From Rhodoferax sp. GW822-FHT02A01 (GTDB lineage Bacteria > Pseudomonadota > Gammaproteobacteria > Burkholderiales > Burkholderiaceae_C): DNA of 64,000 bases. Shown here piece after piece: positions 46,917 through 56,552 of the stretch. The position numbers and the translations under genes were made by a program. Below the pieces are notes generated by a model that was not told where the DNA came from, did no database searches, and worked only from the letters and a program-made list of their open reading frames with translations. Numbering within the stretch: the first letter of the stretch is position 1; each line of letters begins with the position of its first letter. The stretch lies in the NCBI RefSeq assembly GCF_038784515.1, contig NZ_CP152376.1:124001-188000 (forward strand), in the 5' to 3' direction.

Positions 46917-49688
46917 TCACAAGTCCTTCAACAAGCTGGCCACTTCAGCCTGACCAGGAAACTTGTCGCCCAATTTACTCAGCTCGGACAGAATAACCTT
47001 GGCTTCTGCCTTGTGCCCCGCCTTGAGCTGGATCTTCGCCAGGTTCAACTGGAAACCAGGCGCGGAACGGCTCAGTTCCACCACTTTCTTCTGGATTTCA
47101 ATGGCCTTGTCGTACTCACCCTTTTCTGCCAACAGGCCCGACAGGGTGTCCATAAATGCCGGCTGGTTGGGCGCAAGGGATACCGCCTTTTCGGCATAGG
47201 CAATCGCGCCATCCTTGTGCAACTTCGCCGTTATCCACGCCAGATTGTTGTAAATCATGGCATTCTTGGGCTGCTGTTTGAGCAATGCAAGATACGAACG
47301 CTCACCTTGCTGGTAGTCCTTGCGGGCGATCGCTCCATCGGCCAGATACATCTGGAATGCAAGGTCTTGCGGATGGTCTTTTTGCCATGTGGCAGAGAAC
47401 TTGTCGGCGTCAGCAGACTTGCCTGAGGCCTGCAGGGCGGTGAGCAGTTTGATTGCCAGTTCGGTAGATGGCGCCTGCTTCAGGCCATTGCGGTAGGCGG
47501 TGGTTGCCGCGTCCCACTTCTTCAGGATTGCATTGATGTCGCCTTCCAGAACGTACCCCGAAGAATCCGCCGGTGCCTGCGACTGCATGGTACGCGCCGT
47601 TGCCACAGCGCCCTGGTAATTCTTGGCGTCCATATCCAAAACAATGCTGCCTGTTTGCGCCTGCTTCAGATCCGGCTTGATCTCCAGCGCCTTGCGCAGA
47701 CTTTGCGCGGCGGCAGTCTTGTCCTTGGCTGCCATATAGGCCTCCGCCAGACGCAAATAAGGCTGCGGCGACATGGGCTGCAGGGCCGCCATCTTGTTGT
47801 AGCTCGTGATGGCCTGATTCAAATCACCATTGGCCTGCTGCGCGCGTCCCAATGCCTCCAACGCTTCCGGGCTGTCGGGGAGCGCAGTCTGGGCATCCTG
47901 CGCCACGGAAAGCGCCTGCTTCAGGTCCTTGTTGCGAAGATGAAATTCGATCAGGAGCAGCCGTGGAGCCACATCCGTGGGATTGGCCGTGACGGCTTTG
48001 GTGATCAAGGTCCCGACCACGTCCTTGCTGGCGCCGGTGTTGGCGGCCAGTTCAGCCAAGGCCAGCAGGGCCTGGCCACTCTTGGGGTTCTTGTCCAGGA
48101 AAGCCTCAAAGCGCTTCTTGGCATCTTCCGGCTTCTTGTCGGCAAAATCCAAACCCGCGAGGCTGGCAACTGGCGTGAAAGAACTGGGGTCCAGGCCCAT
48201 GGCTCTCTCGAAGCTCTTGCGTGCGCTGGCCAGATCCTTCTTGGCCAAGTAGACGCGGCCTTGCAGTATGGCAGTGCCTGCCTTTCCAGGATCCTTCTTT
48301 TCCAGCGCATCAATGGCCTTCAGCGCCTTGTCGTATTGTTGGCGATTCAAATGGGCACTGATCAATGCCATGTCAGCCACCGTACTGCTGTCGGATCCGG
48401 CAATTTGTTCCAGTTCGGCAATGCCGGAATCGACCTTGCCCTCGGCCAAACGCGTCACTGCCAATGCGGTGCGCTTGCGCGCACTCTGCGGATCCTGCTT
48501 GATGGCTCTGGCCAAATACTCCTCGGCCTTCTTGGCGTCTCCACCCTGCAGATATATCTGCCCTGCCAGGGACAGCACGTCCGGATCGACCGGCTCGGTT
48601 GCCAAGGCAGGCTCCAGCGTGGCGATTGCCTTGGCAGTATTGCCAGACCGGGCATAGGTAGCTGCCAAAAACCTTCTTGCCGATGTCAACTCAGGCGCCA
48701 ACTGCACTGCCTTGCTCAGAAAACTCTCTGCCTGCAGTACCGAGTTGAATTGCAGTTCTGTCGCACCGGCCACTTGAAGGGCCATTGGATATTCAGGTGC
48801 TGCCTTGAGCGCCTGCTGCGACAGAGTGCGCGCCGATTTGAAATCCTTGCGTTGAAACGCCAATTGGGCTTCCAACGTCTTGGTCATGGGATGGTTGGGC
48901 GCTACCGCCTTCAAACCGGCCAGTTGCTTCTCCACTTCATCGAGCTTGTTCTGCTGGAACAGCACGCGGACCGCATCTACGTGCCCGACAACAAAATCGG
49001 GCCGAGCGCTGATACTCTTGCGATAGGCTTCCAGTGCCTCGTCCGGCTTGTTCTTGCCGAACATCAGCAGGTCACCCTTGAGCTTCCAGCCCTGGTAGTT
49101 TTGTGGAGATTTGGCAAGGATTGCGTCAACATCACCCAGCGCGCCATCCATGTCATTGCGTGCGCGTAGGCGCGCCTGCAACAAGCGCGCAGGCTCAAAG
49201 TTGGCGTCTGCCTTCAACGCCTCGCCCAAGGCAGCTTGAGACTTGTCGACTTTGCTCAAAGAACCATAGGCCAAGGACAGTGTGGTCTGCAAGTCTGCGT
49301 TGGCTGTGGCTTGCGTAAGCGCAGTTTGGCCAAATTCATCTACCACTTTCTGGGCTTTTCCCTGGGCCAGCAGGGCGGTTGCCAGCAGGGGCACCACCTG
49401 GTCTTCTGGCGCCTTGAGATTCAATGCCTTGCGCAGTTCGGTTTCTGCACCCACTGCGTCTCCTGCTTCAAGCAATGCCTTGCCCAAGAGGAGGCGCGCT
49501 TCTGGCAGATCCGGATTGGCCTGCAGTGCGTTCTTGATCTGAATGACCGCTGACTTGGTGTCATTTTTCGCCAGGAAATCCTTGGCAGACGACAGCATGG
49601 CCTCGGGCTTCTGTCCGCACCCAGCAAGAACCAGTGCCAACACCAAGGCAGATAGACGAGCACCACGAACCATTTTTGTAGAGCGCAT
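46917..49688 (-). CDS. prsT: XrtA/PEP-CTERM system TPR lipoprotein PrsT
   Basis: 923 residues from 'MRSTKMVRGARLSALVLALVLAGCGQKPE'; the lipobox 'LVLAGC' predicts a lipidated Cys. The rest is about 23-25 tetratricopeptide repeats (for example 'LPEARLLLGKALLEAGDAVGAETELRKAL'). PrsT-type proteins accompany exosortase A polysaccharide loci and are thought to be a periplasmic or outer-membrane scaffold for export. An ATG four codons upstream is an alternative. It is 35 nt behind prsR and part of prsK-prsR-prsT. Confidence 0.93.
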   Translation of the reverse strand: MRSTKMVRGARLSALVLALVLAGCGQKPEAMLSSAKDFLAKNDTKSAVIQIKNALQANPDLPEARLLLGKALLEAGDAVGAETELRKALNLKAPEDQVVPLLATALLAQGKAQKVVDEFGQTALTQATANADLQTTLSLAYGSLSKVDKSQAALGEALKADANFEPARLLQARLRARNDMDGALGDVDAILAKSPQNYQGWKLKGDLLMFGKNKPDEALEAYRKSISARPDFVVGHVDAVRVLFQQNKLDEVEKQLAGLKAVAPNHPMTKTLEAQLAFQRKDFKSARTLSQQALKAAPEYPMALQVAGATELQFNSVLQAESFLSKAVQLAPELTSARRFLAATYARSGNTAKAIATLEPALATEPVDPDVLSLAGQIYLQGGDAKKAEEYLARAIKQDPQSARKRTALAVTRLAEGKVDSGIAELEQIAGSDSSTVADMALISAHLNRQQYDKALKAIDALEKKDPGKAGTAILQGRVYLAKKDLASARKSFERAMGLDPSSFTPVASLAGLDFADKKPEDAKKRFEAFLDKNPKSGQALLALAELAANTGASKDVVGTLITKAVTANPTDVAPRLLLIEFHLRNKDLKQALSVAQDAQTALPDSPEALEALGRAQQANGDLNQAITSYNKMAALQPMSPQPYLRLAEAYMAAKDKTAAAQSLRKALEIKPDLKQAQTGSIVLDMDAKNYQGAVATARTMQSQAPADSSGYVLEGDINAILKKWDAATTAYRNGLKQAPSTELAIKLLTALQASGKSADADKFSATWQKDHPQDLAFQMYLADGAIARKDYQQGERSYLALLKQQPKNAMIYNNLAWITAKLHKDGAIAYAEKAVSLAPNQPAFMDTLSGLLAEKGEYDKAIEIQKKVVELSRSAPGFQLNLAKIQLKAGHKAEAKVILSELSKLGDKFPGQAEVASLLKDL

Positions 49689-49723
49689 TGTTGTTCTCAC
49701 AGAATATTGAAAAGCAGAAAAAA

Positions 49724-51088
49724 CTACTTGATGCCGAGCCGGTGCATCAAGTCGTAAAGCGTGGGACGACTGACACCCAGAAGTTCGGAGGCCTTGACCA
49801 TATTCCCGTTGACACGACCCAAGGCCGCTATCACGGCACCGCGTTCGGCATTGTCGCGAATAAGGCGCAAGTCCAAGGAATTATCTTCCGCACTGTCTTG
49901 TGCCGGGCTGGCCAGCCCCACATCTTCCAGGGTGATCTGGTTGGAATCCGCCATGATCACCGCTCGCTTAATGCGGTTTTCCAGCTCGCGGATATTGCCC
50001 GGCCAGGGGTAGGCCTCGATCGCCTTGAGGGCCCCTTCGTTCAAGGACATGGAGGCCCGGTTCTGTTCCTGCGCAAAACGCCGGACAAAGGCATGGGCCA
50101 AGAGCGCGGCATCTCCCACGCGTGAGCGCAAGGGCGGGATGTTCACCACAATCTCTGCAAGCCGGTAATACAAGTCTTCCCGGAACCGGTTCTCCTTGCT
50201 CAGCGCATGCAGGTCCTGGTGGGTCGCACAAACAATGCGCACGTCCACGGCTATCTCCTGACGCCCGCCCAACCTCTCGATCTTGCGTTCCTGCAAGAAG
50301 CGCAATAGCTTGGCCTGCAGGGAAAATGGCAAGTCGCCAATTTCGTCCAGCATCAGGGTGCCGCCGTTGGCCGTCTCGATCTTGCCCAGCGTCTGTTTGG
50401 ATGCGCCAGTAAACGCGCCTTTTTCAAACCCGAACAGCTCGCTTTCCAGCAGGTTCTCCGGAATGGCCGCACAGTTGATGGCGACGAACTTTCCGTTCTT
50501 GCGCGACGAGGCATCGTGCAAACCCCGCGCCAGCACTTCCTTGCCGGTACCGCTTTCCCCCAACAGCATGACGGTCGCATTGGTGTTGGCTACCTTTTCA
50601 ATGGTGCGGCAAATGCGCAGCATTTCCGGGTCACGCGTAATCAGCCCGCTCAAGGCGTCGGGATGGTGGAAACTGCGCAAACGTTCGTTTTCCGCCTGCA
50701 GCTGGGAGATCCGGAAGGTACGCTCGACGATCACGTCCAAAATCTCGGGCTCGAACGGCTTGGCGAGGAAATCGCATGCTCCCATGGCAATGGCGCGCAA
50801 GGCGTTGGACTGGTCATTCTGTCCCGTCAGGACAATGACCCGGGTATGGGGGGCCGTGGCCATGATCTGTTCCAGCAGCTTGAAGCCCTCGGATACCGAA
50901 TCGGGGTCCGGTGGCAATCCCAGATCCATGGTGACAACGGCCGGTGCGTGCTTGCGCAACTGCACGAGCGCACTTTCGCGGTCATGTGCGGTGACTGAAT
51001 CAAAACGATCCAGCGACCATTTGATTTGCTTTTGCAGTGCCAGATCGTCTTCGACGATCAGCAATCCGCGTGTTTTTTCGGTGCTCAT
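49724..51088 (-). CDS. prsR: PEP-CTERM-box response regulator PrsR (sigma-54 activator)
   Basis: 454 residues. Receiver domain with phosphoacceptor D55 in 'VVTMDLGLPP' and 'LAKPFEP'; AAA+ domain with Walker A 'GESGTGKE' (177-184), the sigma-54 contact loop 'GAFTGA' (224-229) and Walker B 'GGTLMLDEIGDLP'; C-terminal Fis-type helix-turn-helix 'NGNMVKASELLGVSRPTLYDLMHRLGI'. Phosphorylated by PrsK, it activates RpoN promoters of exosortase-associated genes in related bacteria. Its targets here probably include the sigma-54 promoter at 46.8 kb. 12 nt separate it from prsK. Confidence 0.96.
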   Translation of the reverse strand: MSTEKTRGLLIVEDDLALQKQIKWSLDRFDSVTAHDRESALVQLRKHAPAVVTMDLGLPPDPDSVSEGFKLLEQIMATAPHTRVIVLTGQNDQSNALRAIAMGACDFLAKPFEPEILDVIVERTFRISQLQAENERLRSFHHPDALSGLITRDPEMLRICRTIEKVANTNATVMLLGESGTGKEVLARGLHDASSRKNGKFVAINCAAIPENLLESELFGFEKGAFTGASKQTLGKIETANGGTLMLDEIGDLPFSLQAKLLRFLQERKIERLGGRQEIAVDVRIVCATHQDLHALSKENRFREDLYYRLAEIVVNIPPLRSRVGDAALLAHAFVRRFAQEQNRASMSLNEGALKAIEAYPWPGNIRELENRIKRAVIMADSNQITLEDVGLASPAQDSAEDNSLDLRLIRDNAERGAVIAALGRVNGNMVKASELLGVSRPTLYDLMHRLGIK

Positions 51089-51099
51089 GAGTCCTCTAA

Positions 51100-53181
51100 T
51101 TAAGGAAGGTCAGATTGATTGTGAGGCTCAAACAGCGGCAGCAGCACAGTGACCACCGTTCCCACGCCCACCTCACTTTGGACGTCTATTTTTCCGCCGA
51201 TCTCCTGCAGATAATGGAAGCTTTCATAGACTCCAATCCCCATGCCGGCTTGCTTGGTCGTTTGAAAAGGCTTGAACAGCTTTTCCCGTATGAATTCCTG
51301 CGACATGCCTTGCCCAGTATCGCCGACAACGATCCGGGCCTGACCTGCCGCACGATCCAGGCGCAACCAGACCCGGCCCGACTTGTCGGTCGCATCGAAC
51401 GCATTCTGCACAATATGGCCAATGACGCGCTCCAATCGATCCGCGTGGCCCCGTGTGGCAACCGGATCCTTGCGCTCCACTTCCAGAACACGGTCGCGCC
51501 CTTTTGCCATGGCCACCAGGCTATCCACAATTCCAGCCAGGTCCACACCAAAGGTCGACCCGGAAGGAGTTGCCCCCTCCCGCAGCTGCAGCATCATCTG
51601 ACGCATACGGTCCAGCGAGTTTTCCACGGTCTTGAGCATGTCTTCCTGAAACTCGGGGTTGCCGCTCAAGCGCCGTGCATTCTTCATCATCAGTGACAGC
51701 TGGGTCACGATGTTCTTGAGGTCGTGCACCACAAATGCCGACATCCGATTGAATGCATCGAACTTGCGTGCCTCCAGCAATGCTTCCGTGGCCTGCATCT
51801 GGGCCAGGAAGCTGGCAGCCTGCAGACCCGCCGTCTTGAGCAAGTCGTTCACTTCCCAATTCACGTCCATGCGCGTGCGCGCACTGGCAAGGACCACAAA
51901 GCCGATCAGTGTCGTCCCTACCAGCAAGGGAACGACCAGCCAGGCCTGCGACATTTCCGACAGCCACCGCGGCAGCTTCATCTGCCCGTAGCGGCCCGGA
52001 TACGAGCGGTATTCCTCCAGATTGACTGCCCAGCCACTGGTCTCCAGAAAGCGGCAAAGCTCCGAATCGGCAGACTCGCTCTCCTGCGACGGGCTCATGT
52101 TCCAGAAGGCCGTTTGGGTGAGCACATCCTTTCCCTGCCCCCGCATCCACAAGGCGCCCGCCGGACTCTCCAGCATGTCGGCCAAGCCGCGAATGACTTG
52201 CTCCCCCATTTCCCGTGGCGAGTTTCTTTGGGACAAGGTGTAAGTGAACTTCAGCCACTCCTCGCGGTAGTCGTAGCGGTAGCGAAAGAAGTGCTTTCCC
52301 AGAAACACCTTCAGACTGGCCCGCAGCGAACCGGACATGGCCAGTGTGATCATCAGGATCAGGCCGAAAAACACCAGCCCCACCTGCAGTGCCCGCCCCC
52401 ACTCGCCACCGAAGTAGCGCACGTAGTAACCCACGGCGGAAATGAAGATCAAATACACGCCCGCAATCAGCAGCGTGGCGGAGTGGAATGCCGCCTTGGG
52501 TGAAATGCTGATCTTTGACACCCAGTCACTGCGGCGCGTCATTGCCAGGAACAGAAAAGGCGTCACCAGTGCATGCACCGTGTCGCGGATGTTGAAGGCG
52601 TCCGCGTCCGCCCGGTTGAACATGACAGCTTCGGAAAAAATGTACATGTCAAACAGGAATGCGCCCGACAGGCCGATACACAAAGGCTTGATATTCCAGC
52701 GTGAGTCCGCCGTGACGTTGCGAAACACCTGCTCCAACAGCACCAGTGCAAACAGCGGCGTGACCATCCACACCAGACGTGTCCAGCGCAATAGGCTGGC
52801 CCTCAATCCATCGGGTACATAGGCTTGCAGGTCAAATGGCAATCCCAACACGATCACCACCACCGCAATGACGGCAAGCGTGGTGATGTTGATGGCCGCC
52901 AGCTTGGAGTGGCCCCTGCCGATCAGAACCAGCAGAAATGCATACCAACCCGCGTAACGCAGCGAGTCCATCCAGCGGCTCAGCAACAGCCAACGGGCAT
53001 CACCGGTAATGCTGGACACCAGACCCAGCCAGCCCCACAAGGCACTGGCCAGAATGGCAAAAATGACCAGCGCATTGGCCGTGGCAGCATCCGCCCGTTG
53101 GCTCTTGACCTGAATCAGCCGGATGGCAAACAGGGAGTAGGCCAGGCCTACCAGGGCCTGTCCCCAGGCCGCAAGGTTCAT
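51100..53181 (-). CDS. prsK: XrtA/PEP-CTERM system histidine kinase PrsK
   Basis: 693 residues. About eight membrane helices in the first ~285 residues, then a cytoplasmic GAF-like domain (about 305-460), a short dimerisation segment with H486 in 'SAFVVHDLKN' and a HATPase domain ('VIGHIVQNAFDAT', 'DTGQGMSQEFI', 'GMGIGVYESF'). The atypical 'HDLKN' H box is the usual form in this family. It should phosphorylate D55 of PrsR. The signal is unknown. It abuts the glycosyltransferase stop and the prsR start. Confidence 0.95.
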   Translation of the reverse strand: MNLAAWGQALVGLAYSLFAIRLIQVKSQRADAATANALVIFAILASALWGWLGLVSSITGDARWLLLSRWMDSLRYAGWYAFLLVLIGRGHSKLAAINITTLAVIAVVVIVLGLPFDLQAYVPDGLRASLLRWTRLVWMVTPLFALVLLEQVFRNVTADSRWNIKPLCIGLSGAFLFDMYIFSEAVMFNRADADAFNIRDTVHALVTPFLFLAMTRRSDWVSKISISPKAAFHSATLLIAGVYLIFISAVGYYVRYFGGEWGRALQVGLVFFGLILMITLAMSGSLRASLKVFLGKHFFRYRYDYREEWLKFTYTLSQRNSPREMGEQVIRGLADMLESPAGALWMRGQGKDVLTQTAFWNMSPSQESESADSELCRFLETSGWAVNLEEYRSYPGRYGQMKLPRWLSEMSQAWLVVPLLVGTTLIGFVVLASARTRMDVNWEVNDLLKTAGLQAASFLAQMQATEALLEARKFDAFNRMSAFVVHDLKNIVTQLSLMMKNARRLSGNPEFQEDMLKTVENSLDRMRQMMLQLREGATPSGSTFGVDLAGIVDSLVAMAKGRDRVLEVERKDPVATRGHADRLERVIGHIVQNAFDATDKSGRVWLRLDRAAGQARIVVGDTGQGMSQEFIREKLFKPFQTTKQAGMGIGVYESFHYLQEIGGKIDVQSEVGVGTVVTVLLPLFEPHNQSDLP

Positions 53182-54552
53182 TTACTGCGCTCCCTTGCCC
53201 AGCAGCACCACACCTACGGTTTCAAACAGAATCACGATATCCAGAAACAGCGAATGATTCTTCACGTAAAACAAGTCGTACTGCAACTTCTCGGCCGCAT
53301 CCTCCACCGAGGCACCGTACTGGTAACGCACCTGGGCCCAACCCGTCACGCCAGGCTTGACGCTCTGGCGTACCGCGAAGAAGGGGATCTGCTGGGTCAG
53401 CTGGTCCACAAAATAGGGACGTTCCGGACGCGGCCCCACCATACTCATGGACCCGCCCAGCACCACGAACAACTGAGGCAACTCGTCGATACGCAGCTTG
53501 CGGATGATTCGGCCTACGCGTGTCACCCGGGAATCGCCAGCCGTCGCCCACCGGGGCTTGCCGTCCTTCTCAGCGTCGCTGCGCATGCTGCGAAATTTCA
53601 CCACGTTGAACACCCGCCCGTTGAGCCCCACGCGCTCCTGCGAGTACAGCATGCTGCCCGGACTCTCCAGCACAATCAGGATGCCGGTGATGACCATGAT
53701 GGGCAGCGTCAGGACAATCAGGATGCTGGCGCACACAATGTCAAAAATCCGCTTGACCCAGGACTTGACCCATCCGTGCACAAAGCCTTCACCGAAGATC
53801 AGCCAGCCTGCAGATACCGAATCCAGCCGGATCTGTCCCAGCGTCTTCTCGAAGTGGGTGGAAATGTCGACCACGCGGATGCCACGTAGCTTGCAGTCCA
53901 GCAGTTCGCGCAGCGGCATGCTGCCGCCACGACGCTCGGTAAGTGCAACGACGATTTCATCCACCTTGAGTTCGTCCGCCACTTGGGATATCGATTTGGT
54001 TACCTCCAAAACGCCCCAAGCTGACACTTCCGGCTTGACCTCATTGGGGCTGGCGTAATAGCCAACCACGTCCACCGAAGGGTCCGATGCCTTCAGACTG
54101 CCTCCGACCATTTTGGCGGGCTTGCCTGTGCCATAAATAAGCACACGCTGACGCATGTATTCGCGCGGCGTCATATAGGTGAGGTAGATGCGCGTGATCA
54201 GCATCAGCACCAGCACACAAACCAATGCGACTACCAGCAATTCAGATGGGGGCGACAGCAGTTTGATGAATCCGGCCAGCACAGCCGAAGCACACAAAGC
54301 CAGTATGGCACGAGCGTAGGTTTGTCCGACGGTGCGGTTGTGCACCCGCAGATAGAAACCCAATCCGGCATTGATCAGTAACACGCCAAATGCCATGGTG
54401 AATGCTTGTACAAAAGCCAGATTGCGGCTGTTGGAGGGCTCTAGGTCGTGAACCAGCAAAACGTACAGCATCACGCCGCTTACCAGAAACAAGTCAAAGC
54501 TGACCTGCAACAGCGTTCGACGATTGAAGTAATGACCGAAAATCTTTATCAA
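53182..54552 (-). CDS. exosortase-A-associated sugar transferase (polyprenyl glycosylphosphotransferase)
   Basis: 456 residues from a TTG with GGGGGA about 7 nt upstream. Five membrane helices (about 10-125) precede a Rossmann-like linker ('QRVLIYGTGKPAKMVGGSL') and the catalytic bacterial-sugar-transferase core: 'KRIFDIVCASILIVLTLPIM', 'SPGSMLYSQERVGLNGRVFNVVKFRSM', 'DELPQLFVVLGGSMSMVGPRPERP'. It should attach the first sugar phosphate to undecaprenyl phosphate to begin repeat-unit assembly. First gene of the string down to prsT; about 100 nt upstream separate it from the polymerase gene. Confidence 0.93.
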   Translation of the reverse strand: MIKIFGHYFNRRTLLQVSFDLFLVSGVMLYVLLVHDLEPSNSRNLAFVQAFTMAFGVLLINAGLGFYLRVHNRTVGQTYARAILALCASAVLAGFIKLLSPPSELLVVALVCVLVLMLITRIYLTYMTPREYMRQRVLIYGTGKPAKMVGGSLKASDPSVDVVGYYASPNEVKPEVSAWGVLEVTKSISQVADELKVDEIVVALTERRGGSMPLRELLDCKLRGIRVVDISTHFEKTLGQIRLDSVSAGWLIFGEGFVHGWVKSWVKRIFDIVCASILIVLTLPIMVITGILIVLESPGSMLYSQERVGLNGRVFNVVKFRSMRSDAEKDGKPRWATAGDSRVTRVGRIIRKLRIDELPQLFVVLGGSMSMVGPRPERPYFVDQLTQQIPFFAVRQSVKPGVTGWAQVRYQYGASVEDAAEKLQYDLFYVKNHSLFLDIVILFETVGVVLLGKGAQ

Positions 54553-54650
54553 TTGTTTCCCCCTATACCCCTGGCGTAATGGCGGCCCAACCGCATAAGT
54601 CTATCAAGGGGCCCCAGCGCGCTGTCATTTTGCCTTTTTTTCGCGCTTTT

Positions 54651-56549
54651 TTACCTCTGGTTACTCTTTCCTATCAATAACATGGGAAGTAAATAGAAAA
54701 GCAGCGCCACCCGGGGCACATCCATGATGCTGCTGACCAGTCCAACTACCAATGCGCCACACAATCCGGCAGCCGTGGCAGTAAGCGCAGATCCGCGCAC
54801 CTGGGGTGAGAGCAGGAAGCTGGCCATTGCCCAGAGGATGAGGCCCGCCAGGCCCAACACGCCCAACACGCCCCGTTCGATCAGCACCTCCAGATACAGA
54901 TTGTCAATATGCCAGGGCACGTAATAACTCTGTGCCGACGGCAACCAATGCGCCATGCGTTCGCTGAAGTCCCCGTTGAGCAGCAGCTCCTGGCCCGCAT
55001 CACCAGTTACCTGCAACTGGGTGATGTCGGCTGACGCGCCCGGCGTGTCCAAGGACACAGCAAAAGTGATGGGTATGGAGCCCCAGACCAAAGGTGGACC
55101 CGACAAGGGCAATTGCACCGCCTGCCATTCGCCCAGGCCCGGCTCCACCTGGGTGCTAGCCCCCTGGCAATCGCGGTCATACAGAAGGTACCGCTGGCAC
55201 AGGACCACCGTCAATGCGACCGGCTTGTCCACCCGCACGCGCATTTGAACAATATTCACATTGCTGCCCGACAGGTCCACGCGCTGCGTGAGAGCAAAGT
55301 TTCCAGTCAAGTCCTCCAGATTGTCCGGGACGCTCAGAACGGCGTAGCGTCGGGTATTTCCGTCCGACAGGGTTTCGCTGCGTAGGGCAACACTTCCAGA
55401 GAAGTTTTCTCCGGGGACCTGGGCGGAGTAGTTTGCGGGCAGTCGGCCCAGGCCCTTGCCAGCCAACCAATCTGCGGGACTCTTCAGCAGACCCACACCG
55501 GACCACCAGTGCGCCAGTCTACGGGTCATGTCCTGCCCGGAACTGGCAAGACGCTTGTTCATGTAGGAGTCGCCGCCAAGCACGGCATATATCTCCATCA
55601 CAACCAGGACCGCCACGACAAAGGTACCCCAAATGCGCCAGCGTGCCCACAGCTGCTTTACCAGCGTGGAGTACTTGCACCACTCATATATTGCAAACAG
55701 AAGCTGTAACCCCACCGCCAGATAGACCCCTCTGGAAAAGGTGGTCAGACTGGCATAGGCCGCAAGCAGGGTCAGGACCGATGCCATACCCCAAGCAACA
55801 GGCCGCCTGGCACTGGCCAGCGCCAGAAACGCAAAGGGCGTGGCCATCGCCAGATAGGCATCGATGGCAGCTCCGCCCACATGCATTTCCCAGAAGGTTG
55901 CCACGGTACGGTAGTTGGCATCCGTGTCGAAGATGCCGACAAAATTGTGGCGATCCCAAAGAACCGCCAGACTGACCCAGGCCAGTCCCACCATCATCCC
56001 CAGAGCGAACAGGCGTTGAGACCGCTGTGGATTGCAACGCAGCTGCCGGTCCATCAGCGGCCACAGCAACAGTGCATACACCAGACTCTTGGACACACGC
56101 ACGGTATTGACGGCATGCGTATACGTTCCAAACCAGTCGAACGCCCAGCCCCCCGCATCCGTGACGCCACGTACAAAGGACACGGCACCCGTCACGGCCA
56201 ATGCAAACAGCAGCAGAGCGAACAACCCATTGCGCCGTGAACCAGCGACCACTGGTTCACTGGCATACCCCACTACCAACCGTATGTAGCCACCAGCCAG
56301 AACTGCCAGCAGCATCAGATCCAGTTCCTCAAAAGCGACCCAACCCGTCCACGGAGAAAAGTTCAGGAAAGGCAGGCTGGCAGGCACCAGGAACAGCCAC
56401 GCTCCGGGGTAGGCCACCTCGAGCACCAGCACACAGGACTGCAGCACGAGCATGCCCATGGGCCAGAGTGGGTGGTTCAACGCCATGGCGCAACCTGCCA
56501 AACCGGAGGCCGCCGCTATCAGCGCACAAAGGAACGACCTCGCGGACAA
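54651..56549 (-). CDS. O-antigen ligase/polymerase-like membrane protein with periplasmic insert
   Basis: 632 residues. Ten or so membrane helices lie in residues 1-325 and 555-630. Between them, about 375-530, is a long soluble segment with alternating beta-strand character ('SVPDNLEDLTGNFALTQRVDLSGSNVNIVQMRVRV', 'GEWQAVQLPLSG') resembling a carbohydrate-binding beta-sandwich. The helices around 'TTFSRGVYLAVGLQLL' and 'VLIERGVLGVLGLAGLILW' resemble Wzy/WaaL proteins. It probably polymerises or ligates the exopolysaccharide in the periplasm. 3 nt behind the PLP decarboxylase gene. Confidence 0.78.
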   Translation of the reverse strand: MSARSFLCALIAAASGLAGCAMALNHPLWPMGMLVLQSCVLVLEVAYPGAWLFLVPASLPFLNFSPWTGWVAFEELDLMLLAVLAGGYIRLVVGYASEPVVAGSRRNGLFALLLFALAVTGAVSFVRGVTDAGGWAFDWFGTYTHAVNTVRVSKSLVYALLLWPLMDRQLRCNPQRSQRLFALGMMVGLAWVSLAVLWDRHNFVGIFDTDANYRTVATFWEMHVGGAAIDAYLAMATPFAFLALASARRPVAWGMASVLTLLAAYASLTTFSRGVYLAVGLQLLFAIYEWCKYSTLVKQLWARWRIWGTFVVAVLVVMEIYAVLGGDSYMNKRLASSGQDMTRRLAHWWSGVGLLKSPADWLAGKGLGRLPANYSAQVPGENFSGSVALRSETLSDGNTRRYAVLSVPDNLEDLTGNFALTQRVDLSGSNVNIVQMRVRVDKPVALTVVLCQRYLLYDRDCQGASTQVEPGLGEWQAVQLPLSGPPLVWGSIPITFAVSLDTPGASADITQLQVTGDAGQELLLNGDFSERMAHWLPSAQSYYVPWHIDNLYLEVLIERGVLGVLGLAGLILWAMASFLLSPQVRGSALTATAAGLCGALVVGLVSSIMDVPRVALLFYLLPMLLIGKSNQR

Positions 56550-56552
56550 GCC

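Noticed and set aside
47655..49169. 504-codon open frame opposite prsT
   Set aside because: Repeated TPR codons on the minus strand create a long mirror frame; no coding signature.
54553..54650. Sigma-54 promoter before the sugar transferase gene
   Set aside because: TTGGG-type sequence is present but the GG/GC spacing does not fit the -24/-12 rule.
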